NCBI RefSeq assembly: GCF_009834545.1
Contig: NZ_CP019427.1
Coordinates: 3,788,001-3,852,000, forward strand
Origin: Pseudomonas sp. S04
GTDB taxonomy: Bacteria; Pseudomonadota; Gammaproteobacteria; Pseudomonadales; Pseudomonadaceae
DNA: 64,000 nucleotides
Reading direction: 5' to 3'
The position numbers and the translations under genes are program-made. Positions 26,690 to 35,519 of this stretch are shown here, in pieces. The notes below the pieces were generated by a model. It did not search any database. It worked only from the letters and a program-made list of their open reading frames with translations, and had not been told where the DNA came from. Numbering within the stretch: position 1 is the first letter of the stretch; each line of letters starts with the position of its first letter.

Positions 26690-28123
26690 TCACTCCTCTT
26701 CTCGCAACGCGATGATCCGCCCGGATTTTTCGGCGGCCAGCAGCGTGCCATGGTCGGCGGCATTCTGATCGGCATAGGCGATGGCAAATTTGCCGATGGC
26801 CTGGTCGAAGGAGTCGGTCTTGCCCAGGTAACCACTGATGAGCGCCGCATCGCCGGATTTGGCGTGGGCGCGGGCCAGGGTCAGGCCGCACCACTGGGCG
26901 TACATTTTCATCCGCGCGGCGGATACGCCTTCAATCGGCGCGGACATTTTCATGTCGCGCAACTGCCGGACAAAAAAACAGCGACCGTTCTGGCTGCGGG
27001 TCCAGCCCAGGAAGATATCGCTGGAGGACTGCATCAGGCGCTGCCCGGTGACCACTCGCTGACCGTGGTTGTCGTAGTTGCTCTTGCCGGCATAGGGCGC
27101 CAGGACCGAGGGACAGGCCTCCTTGAACTGCAGGAGCAACGGGTGATTTTCCGCGGAAAAGAACAGGCCGACAAAACAGTAGGTACCGACGCTCCCGATG
27201 CCCACCGCCTTGACCGCAATGTCTTCCAGGCGGTAACGATCGAACAGCACGCGCCGCTCATGGGGCAGTGACAGCCGATAGTCCTGGAGCGTCAGTTGGA
27301 CGTTGCGCATGAAACCCTTTTCATACACATGAAACAGGATCGGCGGTTGATCGATCAGGCGTCGGCGCCCGCCGACTTCGCCGCTGATCTTGGGGTAGAG
27401 GTAATCACCGACCCGCATTCGCGCCTTGGCGACCACTTGCTCGCGGATTTTCTTGATCTGCGCATTGGGCGCCATGTCGATGATCGTTTGCGCGTCCAGG
27501 CAGTCGTACCAGACGTCCATCGGGTTCATCCTGGAAAACCTGCGCAGGTGCTCGCGGTAGGCGCCCACGCAACCGGCGGCGATGGCTCGCGCTTCTTTGT
27601 CGCCGAGGTCGTTGTCGCGCGCGGCCACGGCAAAGCTGATCGCCAGGCGTTTGACATCCCACTCCCAGGGCGCGGGCAGGGTTTCGTCAAAGTCGTTGAT
27701 GTCGAAAATCAGGTTGCGCTCGGGGGTGGCGAACAAGCCGAAGTTCATCAGGTGGCAATCGCCGCAGGCCTGGACCTGGATGCCGGTCGTCGGGGTAGCC
27801 GCCAGGTCATGGGCCATCAACCCGGCAGAGCCGCGCAAGAAGGTGAAAGGGCTGCGCAGCATGCGGCCGTAGCGCACCGGCACCAGGTTGGGCAGTCGAT
27901 AGCGGTTGGATTCTTCGAGCAGCTCGATGGCGTTACGCTGCTTGCGGGCGGGCTTCCACTGGGCGTGTTGGCCATGGGGCAGACGCTCGCGCAATAACGC
28001 ACCGGCGTACAGCCGCTCCTTGCGCGACTGAAAAACCTGTTCGTCACCGGTGTCATCCGACGGCTCTGGATTGCCGGCGGCAGGCCTGCTTTTTGGCGGG
28101 GGCATGTGCCCTCCTACGCTCAA
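26690..28123 (-). CDS. DUF2252 family protein
   Basis: 477-residue cytoplasmic protein of the DUF2252 family, distantly related to the protein-kinase/aminoglycoside-phosphotransferase fold. Diagnostic are RSPFTFLRGSAGLMAHDL, CGDCHLMNFGLFATPERNLIFDINDFDETLPAPWEWD (kinase-like catalytic and metal segments), VKAVGIGSVGTYCFVGLFF and GQRLMQSSSDIFLGW. The C-terminal third is alpha-helical. Function is unknown. The gene stands alone, 43 bases upstream of (on the minus strand) the DHFR-like gene, so they may share a transcript. Confidence 0.9.
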   Translation of the reverse strand: MSVGGHMPPPKSRPAAGNPEPSDDTGDEQVFQSRKERLYAGALLRERLPHGQHAQWKPARKQRNAIELLEESNRYRLPNLVPVRYGRMLRSPFTFLRGSAGLMAHDLAATPTTGIQVQACGDCHLMNFGLFATPERNLIFDINDFDETLPAPWEWDVKRLAISFAVAARDNDLGDKEARAIAAGCVGAYREHLRRFSRMNPMDVWYDCLDAQTIIDMAPNAQIKKIREQVVAKARMRVGDYLYPKISGEVGGRRRLIDQPPILFHVYEKGFMRNVQLTLQDYRLSLPHERRVLFDRYRLEDIAVKAVGIGSVGTYCFVGLFFSAENHPLLLQFKEACPSVLAPYAGKSNYDNHGQRVVTGQRLMQSSSDIFLGWTRSQNGRCFFVRQLRDMKMSAPIEGVSAARMKMYAQWCGLTLARAHAKSGDAALISGYLGKTDSFDQAIGKFAIAYADQNAADHGTLLAAEKSGRIIALREEE

Positions 28124-28305
28124 CGAAGTCTGATTCGCTTGGGCACAGGACCTGATAATTCGACTGTTCCATCAGCCCGCAGAAGACAGGTGCGGCGGTA
28201 GGCTAGAAAGCGCCAAAGCTAATGGTTCAAGCGTAGCAGCTCTTATCCTGGTGGCCATTATGGCGGGCAACGGAAAAGGTGTTGGCTTGAACAGCAGGCT
28301 GCCCG

Positions 28306-28337
28306 GGCGAACGCGACGCCTTGGCATCGCGTTCGCC
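28306..28337 (-). terminator. Perfect 11-bp hairpin after rlhA
   Basis: GGCGAACGCGA (28306-28316) pairs with TCGCGTTCGCC (28327-28337) across a 10-base loop, just 6 bases beyond the rlhA stop. No clear T-run follows. Probably defines the 3' end of the rlhA transcript. Confidence 0.55.
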
Positions 28338-28343
28338 TGGCAC

Positions 28344-30347
28344 TCAGTGAGGGGCGCGGACGATGGTCTTGAGCAGGTCCGCCGGGCTGATGTGCCCGAC
28401 TACCTGCTGTTGCACGCCACTGCCCGGCTGGGGCAGGTCGAGGATGTGGCCCTTGATCTTGCCGACCACGTGCATCTCGCAGGGTTTGCAGTCGAACTTC
28501 AGGGTCAGCACTTCGTCGCCGTGGATCAGTTGCATCGGCGCGACCTTGGTGCGCACGCCGGTGACACCCTTGGCCTGTTTCGGGCACAGGTTGAAGGAGA
28601 ACCGCAGGCAGTGCTTGGTGATCATCACCGGCACCTCGCCGGTCTCCTCGTGGGCCTCGAAGGCCGCGTCGATCAGCTTGACCCCATGGCGATGATAGAA
28701 GTCCCGGGCTTTCTGGTTGTAGACGTTGGCCAGGAACGACAGGTGGGACTCCGGGTACACCGGCGGCGGACTGGTCTCGGCTTTGCGTCCACCCCTGGGA
28801 TGGGCCTCGACCCGGGCTGCGGTCAGGGCTTCGATGACGTCGCGGCGCACCGCCTTGAGCTGGGAGTTGGGGATGAAGTAGGCCTGGGGCGCATCCAGTT
28901 TGATCGCAGCGGCGTGATACTGGGTGGTGCCCAGTTGACCGAGCAGATCGCGCAGTTGCTCCAGGGCCTGCTCCGGTTTGTTGGCGACGCCGAACGGGCC
29001 TGCGAGGGCGACGCTGGCACTGATGCCCTCCTCGCTGGTGGCCGTCAGCTCCAGGCGCTCTTCACGCAGCTGCACGTGCCAGTCAACGCCCACCCGGCGT
29101 TCGGCGGAGGTCTTGAGCAGGGCTTGCTGCCAGTTGTGGTCGAGATTGCGATTGAGCGGGTGATTTGGCCGGGCCTTGTACAAGTCCGCAGGCATCTCGT
29201 TGGGCTCGACGCGATAGCGGTAGCGCTTCTCGCCGTCCTCCTCGAACTCGCCCTTGGCCTCGGCGATGTTGGCTCGAAAGCCCACCACTTCGCGCTTGAT
29301 CAGCACGTTGAGGCCGTCACCGTTGGACAGCGGCTCTTGCGTGACCACTTGCAAATCGCGCTTGCCGACTTTTTCGACGATGCCCACCGGCAGGCCGGTA
29401 AAGGTCGGCGTGTCGAAGGCGCCAATGTCGATCTTGCGGTCACTGACGAAGTAGTCGGTGCTGCCACGGTGGAAAGTCTTTTCCGGGTCCGGCAGGAAGA
29501 AGTGCGCGGTGCGGCCGCTGGAGGCGCGGGCCAGGTCCGGACGGTCTTCGAGCACATCATCCAGGCGCTGGCGGTAGTAGGCCGTGATGTTCTTCACGTA
29601 GCCCATGTCCTTGTAGCGCCCCTCGATCTTGAACGAGCGCACGCCGGCTTCCACCAGGGCGCGGATGTTGGCGCTCTGGTTGTTGTCCTTCATCGACAGC
29701 AAATGCTTCTCGAAGGCGACCACACGACCCTGGTCGTCCTTGAGGGTATACGGCAGGCGGCAGGCCTGGGAGCAGTCGCCCCGGTTGGCACTGCGGCCGT
29801 TCTGCGCATGGGAAATGTTGCACTGGCCGGAAAAGGCCACGCACAAGGCGCCATGGATGAAGAACTCGATCGCCGCGTCAGTCTCGTCGGCAATCGCGCG
29901 GATCTCCTGCAGGTTCAGCTCGCGCGCCAGCACCAGCTGGGAGAAGCCGGCCTGGTCGAGGAACTTGGCCCGGGCCAGGGTGCGGATGTCGGTCTGGGTG
30001 CTGGCGTGTAGCTCGATCGGCGGAATATCCAGCTCCATCACCCCCAGGTCCTGGACGATCAGCGCGTCGACGCCGGCATCGTAGAGCTGATGGATCAGCT
30101 TGCGCGCCGGCTCCAGCTCGTTGTCGTGCAGGATGGTGTTGATGGTGGTGAACACCCGGGCATGGTAGCGCCGGGCAAATTCCACCAGGCCGGCGATTTC
30201 GCTCACTTCGTTGCAGGCGTTATGCCGCGCACCGAAGCTCGGTCCACCGATGTACACGGCGTCGGCGCCATGCAGAATGGCCTCGCGGGCAATGGCGACA
30301 TCGCGGGCGGGGCTGAGTAATTCCAGATGATGTTTAGGCAGGGACAT
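28344..30347 (-). CDS. rlhA: 23S rRNA 5-hydroxycytidine synthase RlhA (peptidase U32 family)
   Basis: 667-residue U32-family protein. LELLSPARDVAIAREAILHGADAVYIGG at the N-terminus, then LHASTQTDIR, FIHGALCVAFSGQC, NRGDCSQACRLPYTL and SFKIEGRYKDMGYV; the clustered Cys are those of the [4Fe-4S] site seen in this family. Length matches E. coli RlhA/YdcP (653), which uses prephenate in hydroxylating C2501 of 23S rRNA, rather than the shorter TrhP/YegQ (about 450). The C-terminal domain (LCPKQAKGVTGVRTKV...GDEVLTLKFDCKPCEM) is also present. Start at ATG 30347. Monocistronic. Confidence 0.9.
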   Translation of the reverse strand: MSLPKHHLELLSPARDVAIAREAILHGADAVYIGGPSFGARHNACNEVSEIAGLVEFARRYHARVFTTINTILHDNELEPARKLIHQLYDAGVDALIVQDLGVMELDIPPIELHASTQTDIRTLARAKFLDQAGFSQLVLARELNLQEIRAIADETDAAIEFFIHGALCVAFSGQCNISHAQNGRSANRGDCSQACRLPYTLKDDQGRVVAFEKHLLSMKDNNQSANIRALVEAGVRSFKIEGRYKDMGYVKNITAYYRQRLDDVLEDRPDLARASSGRTAHFFLPDPEKTFHRGSTDYFVSDRKIDIGAFDTPTFTGLPVGIVEKVGKRDLQVVTQEPLSNGDGLNVLIKREVVGFRANIAEAKGEFEEDGEKRYRYRVEPNEMPADLYKARPNHPLNRNLDHNWQQALLKTSAERRVGVDWHVQLREERLELTATSEEGISASVALAGPFGVANKPEQALEQLRDLLGQLGTTQYHAAAIKLDAPQAYFIPNSQLKAVRRDVIEALTAARVEAHPRGGRKAETSPPPVYPESHLSFLANVYNQKARDFYHRHGVKLIDAAFEAHEETGEVPVMITKHCLRFSFNLCPKQAKGVTGVRTKVAPMQLIHGDEVLTLKFDCKPCEMHVVGKIKGHILDLPQPGSGVQQQVVGHISPADLLKTIVRAPH

Positions 30348-30425
30348 ATTTTTTTAGTCGACTTGTCACGGTAGGTGCGCATTGTAGCGGCGAATCGCCG
30401 GAGCGGCACCCGTGTGCTGCCAGGT

Positions 30426-30452
30426 GGCGGCCGTTGCCTGGGCAAGGCCGCC
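30426..30452 (-). terminator. GC-rich hairpin after RidA-family gene
   Basis: GGCGGCC (30426-30432) and GGCCGCC (30446-30452), with inner TTGCC/GGCAA pairing, lie 17 bases beyond the RidA-family stop on the minus strand. No T-run. Confidence 0.45.
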
Positions 30453-30468
30453 GTCCGAGCCCGTCGAC

Positions 30469-30849
30469 TCAGGCCTTGGCGGCCATCGCGGTGACTTCCA
30501 CACGCATCCCTTCAACCGCCAGGGCGGCCACGCCCACGGCGGCGCGGACTGGCCATGGCTTGGCGAAGAAGCGCTGGTACACCTGGTTGAAGGCGGCGCG
30601 GTCGGCCATGTCGGTGAGGTAGATGGTCAGGTGCAGCACCCGGTCCATGGAACTGCCGGCCTTCTCCAGCGCGACTTTCAGCGCCTGCAAGGTGCACTCG
30701 CTCTGCAACTCGATATCACCCAGCTCCAGGCTGCCGTCGGCGCGAGTAGGAATCTGGGTGGAAACCAGCAGGCCGGCGAAACCGGCAACGTCGGAAGAGA
30801 TCGAATCGGCGTCCGGATCGGGGATGAAGGTCAGGTCTTGATTAGCCAT
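30469..30849 (-). CDS. RidA family enamine/imine deaminase-like protein
   Basis: 126-residue protein of the RidA/YjgF/YER057c family, small trimeric cytoplasmic proteins that hydrolyse reactive enamine/imine intermediates of amino-acid metabolism. VAGFAGLLVSTQIPTRADGSLE, QALKVALEKAGSSMDRVLHLTIYLTDM and KPWPVRAAVGVAALAVEGMRVEVTAMA are typical. The catalytic Arg of archetypal RidA (S-R-A-A-V-G-V / R105 region) is matched by VRAAVGVAAL, where Arg is retained. The N-terminal segment departs from RidA itself, so this is a paralogue (Rid2/3-like). Single gene. Confidence 0.88.
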   Translation of the reverse strand: MANQDLTFIPDPDADSISSDVAGFAGLLVSTQIPTRADGSLELGDIELQSECTLQALKVALEKAGSSMDRVLHLTIYLTDMADRAAFNQVYQRFFAKPWPVRAAVGVAALAVEGMRVEVTAMAAKA

Positions 30850-31005
30850 GGGTGCTCCTGCTTGAGGGGGAAAAAGTCCCGCAGTCTACCGCCCCATCGC
30901 GCCCACGCTGAGTGATCCGCTGGAAAAAAATCCCAGGCACGGAAAAACCCGCGTCACGACCCAGGCCGGCGCAGCAGATTTTACGAGAAAGATTGCTTTG
31001 GAAAA

Positions 31006-31080
31006 TGGCAGGGGCGGCTGGATTCGAACCAACGCATGGCAGGATCAAAACCTGCTGCCTTACCGCTTGGCGACGCCCCT
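31006..31080 (-). tRNA. tRNA-Gln (anticodon TTG)
   Basis: Minus-strand cloverleaf. Acceptor AGGGGCG pairs with CGCCCCT (31074-31080 and 31010-31016 in plus coordinates), discriminator G, and CCA is encoded (31006-31008). The anticodon arm GCAGG-TTTTGAT-CCTGC gives anticodon TTG (Gln). The T arm GTTGG-TTCGAAT-CCAGC is intact. No integrase or attachment-site repeat is seen beside it. Confidence 0.95.
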
Positions 31081-31173
31081 GCAGATGTAGCGACGAGTGC
31101 TGGGCACTCACTTGCTGAACCCTTGCACGACTGACGACCCGGTAAAGGCCAGTGCAAGAATGCGCGGAAATTT

Positions 31174-31219
31174 ACCAAGTTTGTTCGAGCCTGGGAAGCT
31201 TTTTTTTAACAAATTTGTT
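31174..31219 (+). promoter_or_regulatory. Paired operator-like palindromes before the GS-like gene
   Basis: AACAAATTTGTT at 31208-31219 is a perfect 12-bp palindrome. ACCAAGTTTGTT at 31174-31185 matches it at 10 of 12 positions. The two are exactly 34 bases apart, about three helical turns, so a regulator could bind both on one DNA face. The remaining intergenic DNA (31081-31436) shows nothing else I recognise. Confidence 0.55.
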
Positions 31220-31436
31220 TGAAAACAGCTACTTGCTCATAAGTAATGGCCATGAGCGGCGTTCCCGGGCAGTTTTTTCCAGCTTTTGCTCGGCCAGACT
31301 TGCGCTTGGCGACAGTGAGCTAAGCTTTGAGCAGCTCATTGCACACGATGCTCATGCTGCAGGTTTTGGGGTTTTCTGGAGAGCGTCTGCAACGACTGAT
31401 CAGACTGCCCTCCTCCTTGCCGCAGGATTTGCCGTG

Positions 31437-32810
31437 ATGACCGAGCCCCTCCTAAGCTTCGAAGCACTCAAGCGCGCCGCTGCCAATGGCGAAATCGATA
31501 CCGTGCTGGTGTGCATGGTCGACATGCAGGGGCGCCTGGTGGGCAAGCGCTTCCAGGTCGAGTTTTTCATCGACAGCGGTCACGAAGAAACCCACTGCTG
31601 CAATTACCTGTTGGCCGACGACATCGACATGGAGCCGGTGCCCGGGTACGCGGCCGCCAGCTGGAGCAAAGGCTACGGCGACTTTGTGCTCAAGCCCGAC
31701 ATGAGCACCCTGCGCCGCGTGCCGTGGCTGGAATGCACGGCCCTGGTGCTGTGCGACGTACTCGACCATCACCACCGCCAGGACCTGCCCCACAGCCCGC
31801 GGGCGATCCTCAAGAAACAGGTCGAACGCCTGCGCCAACGCGGCTACACCGGCATGTTCGCCTCGGAACTGGAGTTCTACCTGTTCGACGAGAGCTACGA
31901 GGCCATCCACCAGCGCAACTACCACCAGCCAAAAACCGCCGGGCACTACATCGAGGACTACAACATCCTGCAGACCACCCGCGAGGAACCGGTACTGCGG
32001 GCGATCCGCAAGCACCTGCAGGCCTCCGGCATTCCCGTGGAGAACTCCAAGGGTGAATGGGGCCCGGGGCAGGAAGAGATCAACATCCGCTACGCCGATG
32101 CCCTGACCATGGCCGACCACCACGTCATCATCAAGCACGCCTGCAAGGAGATCGCCCAACTGCAAGGCAAGGCGATCACCTTCATGGCCAAGTGGCGCTA
32201 CGACGCCGCCGGCTCCAGCAGCCACATCCACAATTCGCTGTGGGACAAAAACGGCAAGAAGCCGCTGTTCTTCGAAGCCAAGGCCGAGTTCGGCATGTCA
32301 AAACTGATGCGTGCCTGGGTGGCCGGGCAGCTCAAGTACGCCAACGACATCACCTGTTTTCTTGCGCCCTACATCAACTCCTATAAGCGCTTCCAGGCCG
32401 GCACCTTTGCGCCCACGCGTGCCGTCTGGAGCCTGGACAACCGTACCGCCGGCTTTCGCCTGTGCGCCGAGGGCAGCAAATCCATCCGTATCGAATGCCG
32501 GATCGGCGGCGCCGACCTCAATCCCTACCTGGCCTTCGCCGCCCTGATCGCCGCAGGCCTGGCCGGGATCGACGAGCAGCTCGAGCTGGCCGCGCCCTTC
32601 GAGGGCGATGCCTATGTCGACAGTCATTTGCCGGAAGTCTCCAAGACCCTGCGCGAGGCCTGCGCCGCGCTCAAGGGCTCGGGCATGTTGCGCGAAGCGT
32701 TCGGTGACGACGTGATCGACCATTACGTGCACACCGCCGAATGGGAGCAGAAAGAGTACGACCGGCGCATTACCGACTGGGAATTGCAGCGCGGCTTCGA
32801 GCGCTATTGA
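31437..32810 (+). CDS. Glutamine-synthetase-like gamma-glutamyl-amine ligase
   Basis: 457-residue enzyme of the glutamine synthetase superfamily, PuuA/GlnA4-like rather than housekeeping GlnA. It has the N-terminal beta-grasp domain, the metal-binding ASELEFYLFDESYE, ENSKGEWGPGQEEINIRYADAL, KWRYDAAGSSSHIHNSLWD and the C-terminal IECRIGGADLNPYLAFAALIAAG. The adenylylation-site tail of GlnA is absent. Such enzymes join glutamate to an amine using ATP, the first step of several amine catabolic routes. ATG 31437 is used; the longer upstream frame runs through the operator-like sites. It is followed closely by aldehyde and alcohol dehydrogenases and an APC permease (spacings 7, 3 and 146 bases), so the substrate is probably an amine or amino alcohol. 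Confidence 0.88.
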   Translation: MTEPLLSFEALKRAAANGEIDTVLVCMVDMQGRLVGKRFQVEFFIDSGHEETHCCNYLLADDIDMEPVPGYAAASWSKGYGDFVLKPDMSTLRRVPWLECTALVLCDVLDHHHRQDLPHSPRAILKKQVERLRQRGYTGMFASELEFYLFDESYEAIHQRNYHQPKTAGHYIEDYNILQTTREEPVLRAIRKHLQASGIPVENSKGEWGPGQEEINIRYADALTMADHHVIIKHACKEIAQLQGKAITFMAKWRYDAAGSSSHIHNSLWDKNGKKPLFFEAKAEFGMSKLMRAWVAGQLKYANDITCFLAPYINSYKRFQAGTFAPTRAVWSLDNRTAGFRLCAEGSKSIRIECRIGGADLNPYLAFAALIAAGLAGIDEQLELAAPFEGDAYVDSHLPEVSKTLREACAALKGSGMLREAFGDDVIDHYVHTAEWEQKEYDRRITDWELQRGFERY

Positions 32811-32817
32811 GACCGCC

Positions 32818-34209
32818 ATGACTTCGACCATCCAACTGATTTCCCCGGTCGACGGCCGGGTCTACGCCGAGCGTCAGCGCGCCGATGCCGGGCAGATCGA
32901 GCAGGCCCTGGCGAGCGCCGCCAGCGCCCAGGCACTGTGGAAGCGCCGCCCGCTGGCTGAGCGTGCGGCGTTGTGCAGCGCCGCCGTGGACGCGATGCTG
33001 GCGATGCAGGCCGAGATCGTCCCGGAGCTGGCCTGGCAGATGGGCCGTCCGGTGCGTTTTGGCGCGGGCGAGCTGCGTGGCTTTGCCGAACGGGCCCGGC
33101 ACATGATCGCGCTGGCACCGCAGGCATTGGCGGCGATCGAACCGGAACCGAGCGCCGGGTTTCGCCGCTGGATCAGTCGCGAGCCACTGGGCACGGTGCT
33201 GGTGGTCGCGCCGTGGAACTACCCCTACCTGACCGCCGTAAACAGCATTATTCCGGCGCTGATGGCGGGCAACAGCGTGATCCTCAAACACGCCTCGCAA
33301 ACCCTGCTGGTGGGCGAGCGTTTCGCCGAGGCCTTTCGCCGCGCCAACCTGCCCGAAGGGCTGTTCCACAACCTGCTGCTCAGCCACCTGGATACCGCGC
33401 AGATGATTGCTGGCGGCCAGGTCCAGCGGGTCAATTTCACCGGTTCCGTGGGCGGCGGCAAGGACATGCAACGGGCGGCCGTCGACGGTTTCCTCGGCGT
33501 CGGCCTGGAGCTCGGCGGCAAGGACCCGGCCTATGTTCGCGCAGACGCCAACCTCGACCACGCGGTGGAGAACCTGGTGGATGGCAGCTTCTTCAACTGC
33601 GGGCAAAGCTGTTGCGCTGTCGAGCGCATTTATGTCGCCGCCAGCCTCTTCCCCGCCTTCGTCGAACGGTTTGTCGCCCTGACCCGCCAGTACGTGCTGG
33701 GCAACCCGCTGGACCCAGCCACCACGCTGGGTCCGATGGTCACCCCCCAAGCCGCGGACCTGGTCCGTGGACAAATCGCCCAGGCCCTGGACCAGGGTGC
33801 CCGGGCCTTGATCAAGCCCGAAGATTTTCCCGCCGACGTGCCAGGCAGTGCTTACCTCGCGCCCCAGGTCCTGGTGGATGTCAGCCATCGGATGGCGCTG
33901 ATGCGCGACGAAAGTTTTGGCCCGGTGGTGGGCATCATGCCGGTGCGCGGCGACGAAGAAGCCCTGGCCCTGATCAACGACAGCGAGTTTGGCCTCAGCG
34001 CCTCGCTCTGGACCCAGGACCTGGCCGCTGCCGAACAGTTGGGCCACGCGATCGACACCGGCACCCTGTTCATGAACCGCTGCGATTACCTGGACCCGGC
34101 CCTGGCCTGGACCGGGGTGAAAAACAGTGGGCGCGGCGTCACCCTGTCGAGCCTGGGCTATGAACACCTGACCCGCGCCAAATCCTTTCATCTGCGCCAC
34201 GAGATCTGA
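32818..34209 (+). CDS. Aldehyde dehydrogenase family protein
   Basis: 463-residue NAD(P)-dependent aldehyde dehydrogenase. VVAPWNYPYLTAVN and VILKHASQTLLVGERF form the cofactor-binding part, FTGSVGGGKDM the Gly-rich turn, LELGGKDPAYV carries the general-base Glu and FNCGQSCCAVERIYV the catalytic Cys. Close in type to succinate-semialdehyde and other NAD-linked acid-forming dehydrogenases. It begins 7 bases after the GS-like stop. In the cluster it would oxidise an (aminoacyl) aldehyde to the acid, either after deamination or after alcohol oxidation by the next gene product. Confidence 0.93.
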   Translation: MTSTIQLISPVDGRVYAERQRADAGQIEQALASAASAQALWKRRPLAERAALCSAAVDAMLAMQAEIVPELAWQMGRPVRFGAGELRGFAERARHMIALAPQALAAIEPEPSAGFRRWISREPLGTVLVVAPWNYPYLTAVNSIIPALMAGNSVILKHASQTLLVGERFAEAFRRANLPEGLFHNLLLSHLDTAQMIAGGQVQRVNFTGSVGGGKDMQRAAVDGFLGVGLELGGKDPAYVRADANLDHAVENLVDGSFFNCGQSCCAVERIYVAASLFPAFVERFVALTRQYVLGNPLDPATTLGPMVTPQAADLVRGQIAQALDQGARALIKPEDFPADVPGSAYLAPQVLVDVSHRMALMRDESFGPVVGIMPVRGDEEALALINDSEFGLSASLWTQDLAAAEQLGHAIDTGTLFMNRCDYLDPALAWTGVKNSGRGVTLSSLGYEHLTRAKSFHLRHEI

Positions 34210-34212
34210 ACC

Positions 34213-35373
34213 ATGAGCCTGACGGGAAACTGGAACTACCCCACCAGCGTGCGCTTCGGTGTCGGGCGCATCGCCGAGCTGGCCGACGTCTGCCGCAGCC
34301 AGGGCATCCAGCGCCCGTTGCTGGTCACCGACAGCGGCCTGGCACGGGCACCGATCACGGTGGCGGCAGTCGACGCCCTGCGCACGGCCGGCCTCGGCGT
34401 GGCGCTGTTCAGCGACCTCAAGCCCAACCCGGTGGAAGCCAACCTGGCGGGTGGGTTGCAGGCCTGGCGCACCGGCCAGCACGACGGGGTGATTGCCTTC
34501 GGCGGCGGCAGTGGCCTGGACATGGGCAAGCTCATCGCCTTCATGAGCGGTCAGAGCCGGCCGGTCTGGGACTTCGAAGACATCGGCGACTACTGGACCC
34601 GCGCCGACGACAGCCGCATCGCCCCAATCATTGCCGTGCCGACTACCGCCGGGACCGGCTCCGAAGTCGGCCGGGCCGCGGTGATCATCGATGAACGCAG
34701 CCACACCAAGCGCATCATTTTCCACCCGAAAATGCTCCCGCGGGTGGTCATCAGCGACCCGGCCCTGAGTGTTGGCATGCCGGCCAAGATCACCGCTGGC
34801 ACCGGCATGGATGCGTTTGCCCACTGCCTGGAAGCCTACTGCGCCCCCGGTTTCCACCCGATGGCCGACGGCATTGCAGTAGAAGGCATACGCCTGGTGG
34901 CCGGGGCCCTGGTCCGTGCCGTGCGCACCCCCGCCGACCTCGAAGCCCGCGCCAACATGCTCGCGGCCGCCGCCATGGGCGCCACAGCCTTCCAGAAAGG
35001 CCTGGGCGGCATGCACGCACTGTCGCATCCGGTGGGGGCGCTGTACGACACCCACCACGGCATGACCAACGCCACTTTCATGCCCTATGTCCTGGCGTTC
35101 AACCGCCCGGCCATCGAGGAGCGCATCACCCGCCTGGCGGCCTACCTGGGCCTGCCCGCTCCCGGGTTCGACAGCTTCCTGGCCTTCGTCCTCAAGTTGC
35201 GCAAGGACATCGACGTGCCCCATACCCTGGTTGAACTGGGGGTGGACGATCGCCAGGCCGGACTGATCGCCGACATGGCCGTGGTCGACCCCTGCGCGGG
35301 AGGCAATCCACTGCCCCTGACCCGCGAGGGTGCGGCGCAGATATTTGCCGCGGCCTATCACGGTCGCCTCTAG
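34213..35373 (+). CDS. Iron-containing alcohol dehydrogenase
   Basis: 386-residue group III (Fe-type) alcohol dehydrogenase. GGGSGLDMGKLIA is the NAD-binding Gly-rich loop, VPTTAGTGSEVG the Thr-rich segment, GMDAFAHCLEAY and ALSHPVGALYDTHHGMTNA contain the Asp and His metal ligands. Starts 3 bases after the ALDH stop, so tightly coupled. Its presence next to a gamma-glutamyl-amine ligase and ALDH suggests that the amine substrate carries a hydroxyl group that is oxidised in two steps. Which alcohol is unknown. Confidence 0.93.
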   Translation: MSLTGNWNYPTSVRFGVGRIAELADVCRSQGIQRPLLVTDSGLARAPITVAAVDALRTAGLGVALFSDLKPNPVEANLAGGLQAWRTGQHDGVIAFGGGSGLDMGKLIAFMSGQSRPVWDFEDIGDYWTRADDSRIAPIIAVPTTAGTGSEVGRAAVIIDERSHTKRIIFHPKMLPRVVISDPALSVGMPAKITAGTGMDAFAHCLEAYCAPGFHPMADGIAVEGIRLVAGALVRAVRTPADLEARANMLAAAAMGATAFQKGLGGMHALSHPVGALYDTHHGMTNATFMPYVLAFNRPAIEERITRLAAYLGLPAPGFDSFLAFVLKLRKDIDVPHTLVELGVDDRQAGLIADMAVVDPCAGGNPLPLTREGAAQIFAAAYHGRL

Positions 35374-35519
35374 AGCAGTCACCTGGCCATGGCCCGACCA
35401 CGGGCCGGGACAGGGTTTACCCAGCAGTGACAGGAGCAGTACGACAAGGGGTTGAAAGCCAAGCCATCCGGCGCTGTCAGCGCGGGTGGATGCGTATCAA
35501 AACCTGAAGGGGCACCCAC

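Noticed and set aside
31006..31080. tRNA-Gln as an integration site for a genomic island
   Set aside because: No integrase, no direct repeat of the tRNA 3' end, and both neighbours look like core metabolism.
32770..35382. 870-residue minus-strand open frame
   Set aside because: Antisense to the GS-like, ALDH and Fe-ADH genes, which are clearly real; a shadow caused by high GC and codon bias. The same holds for 18638-20434 opposite the hybrid kinase and 48467-50866 opposite ddpA/ddpB.
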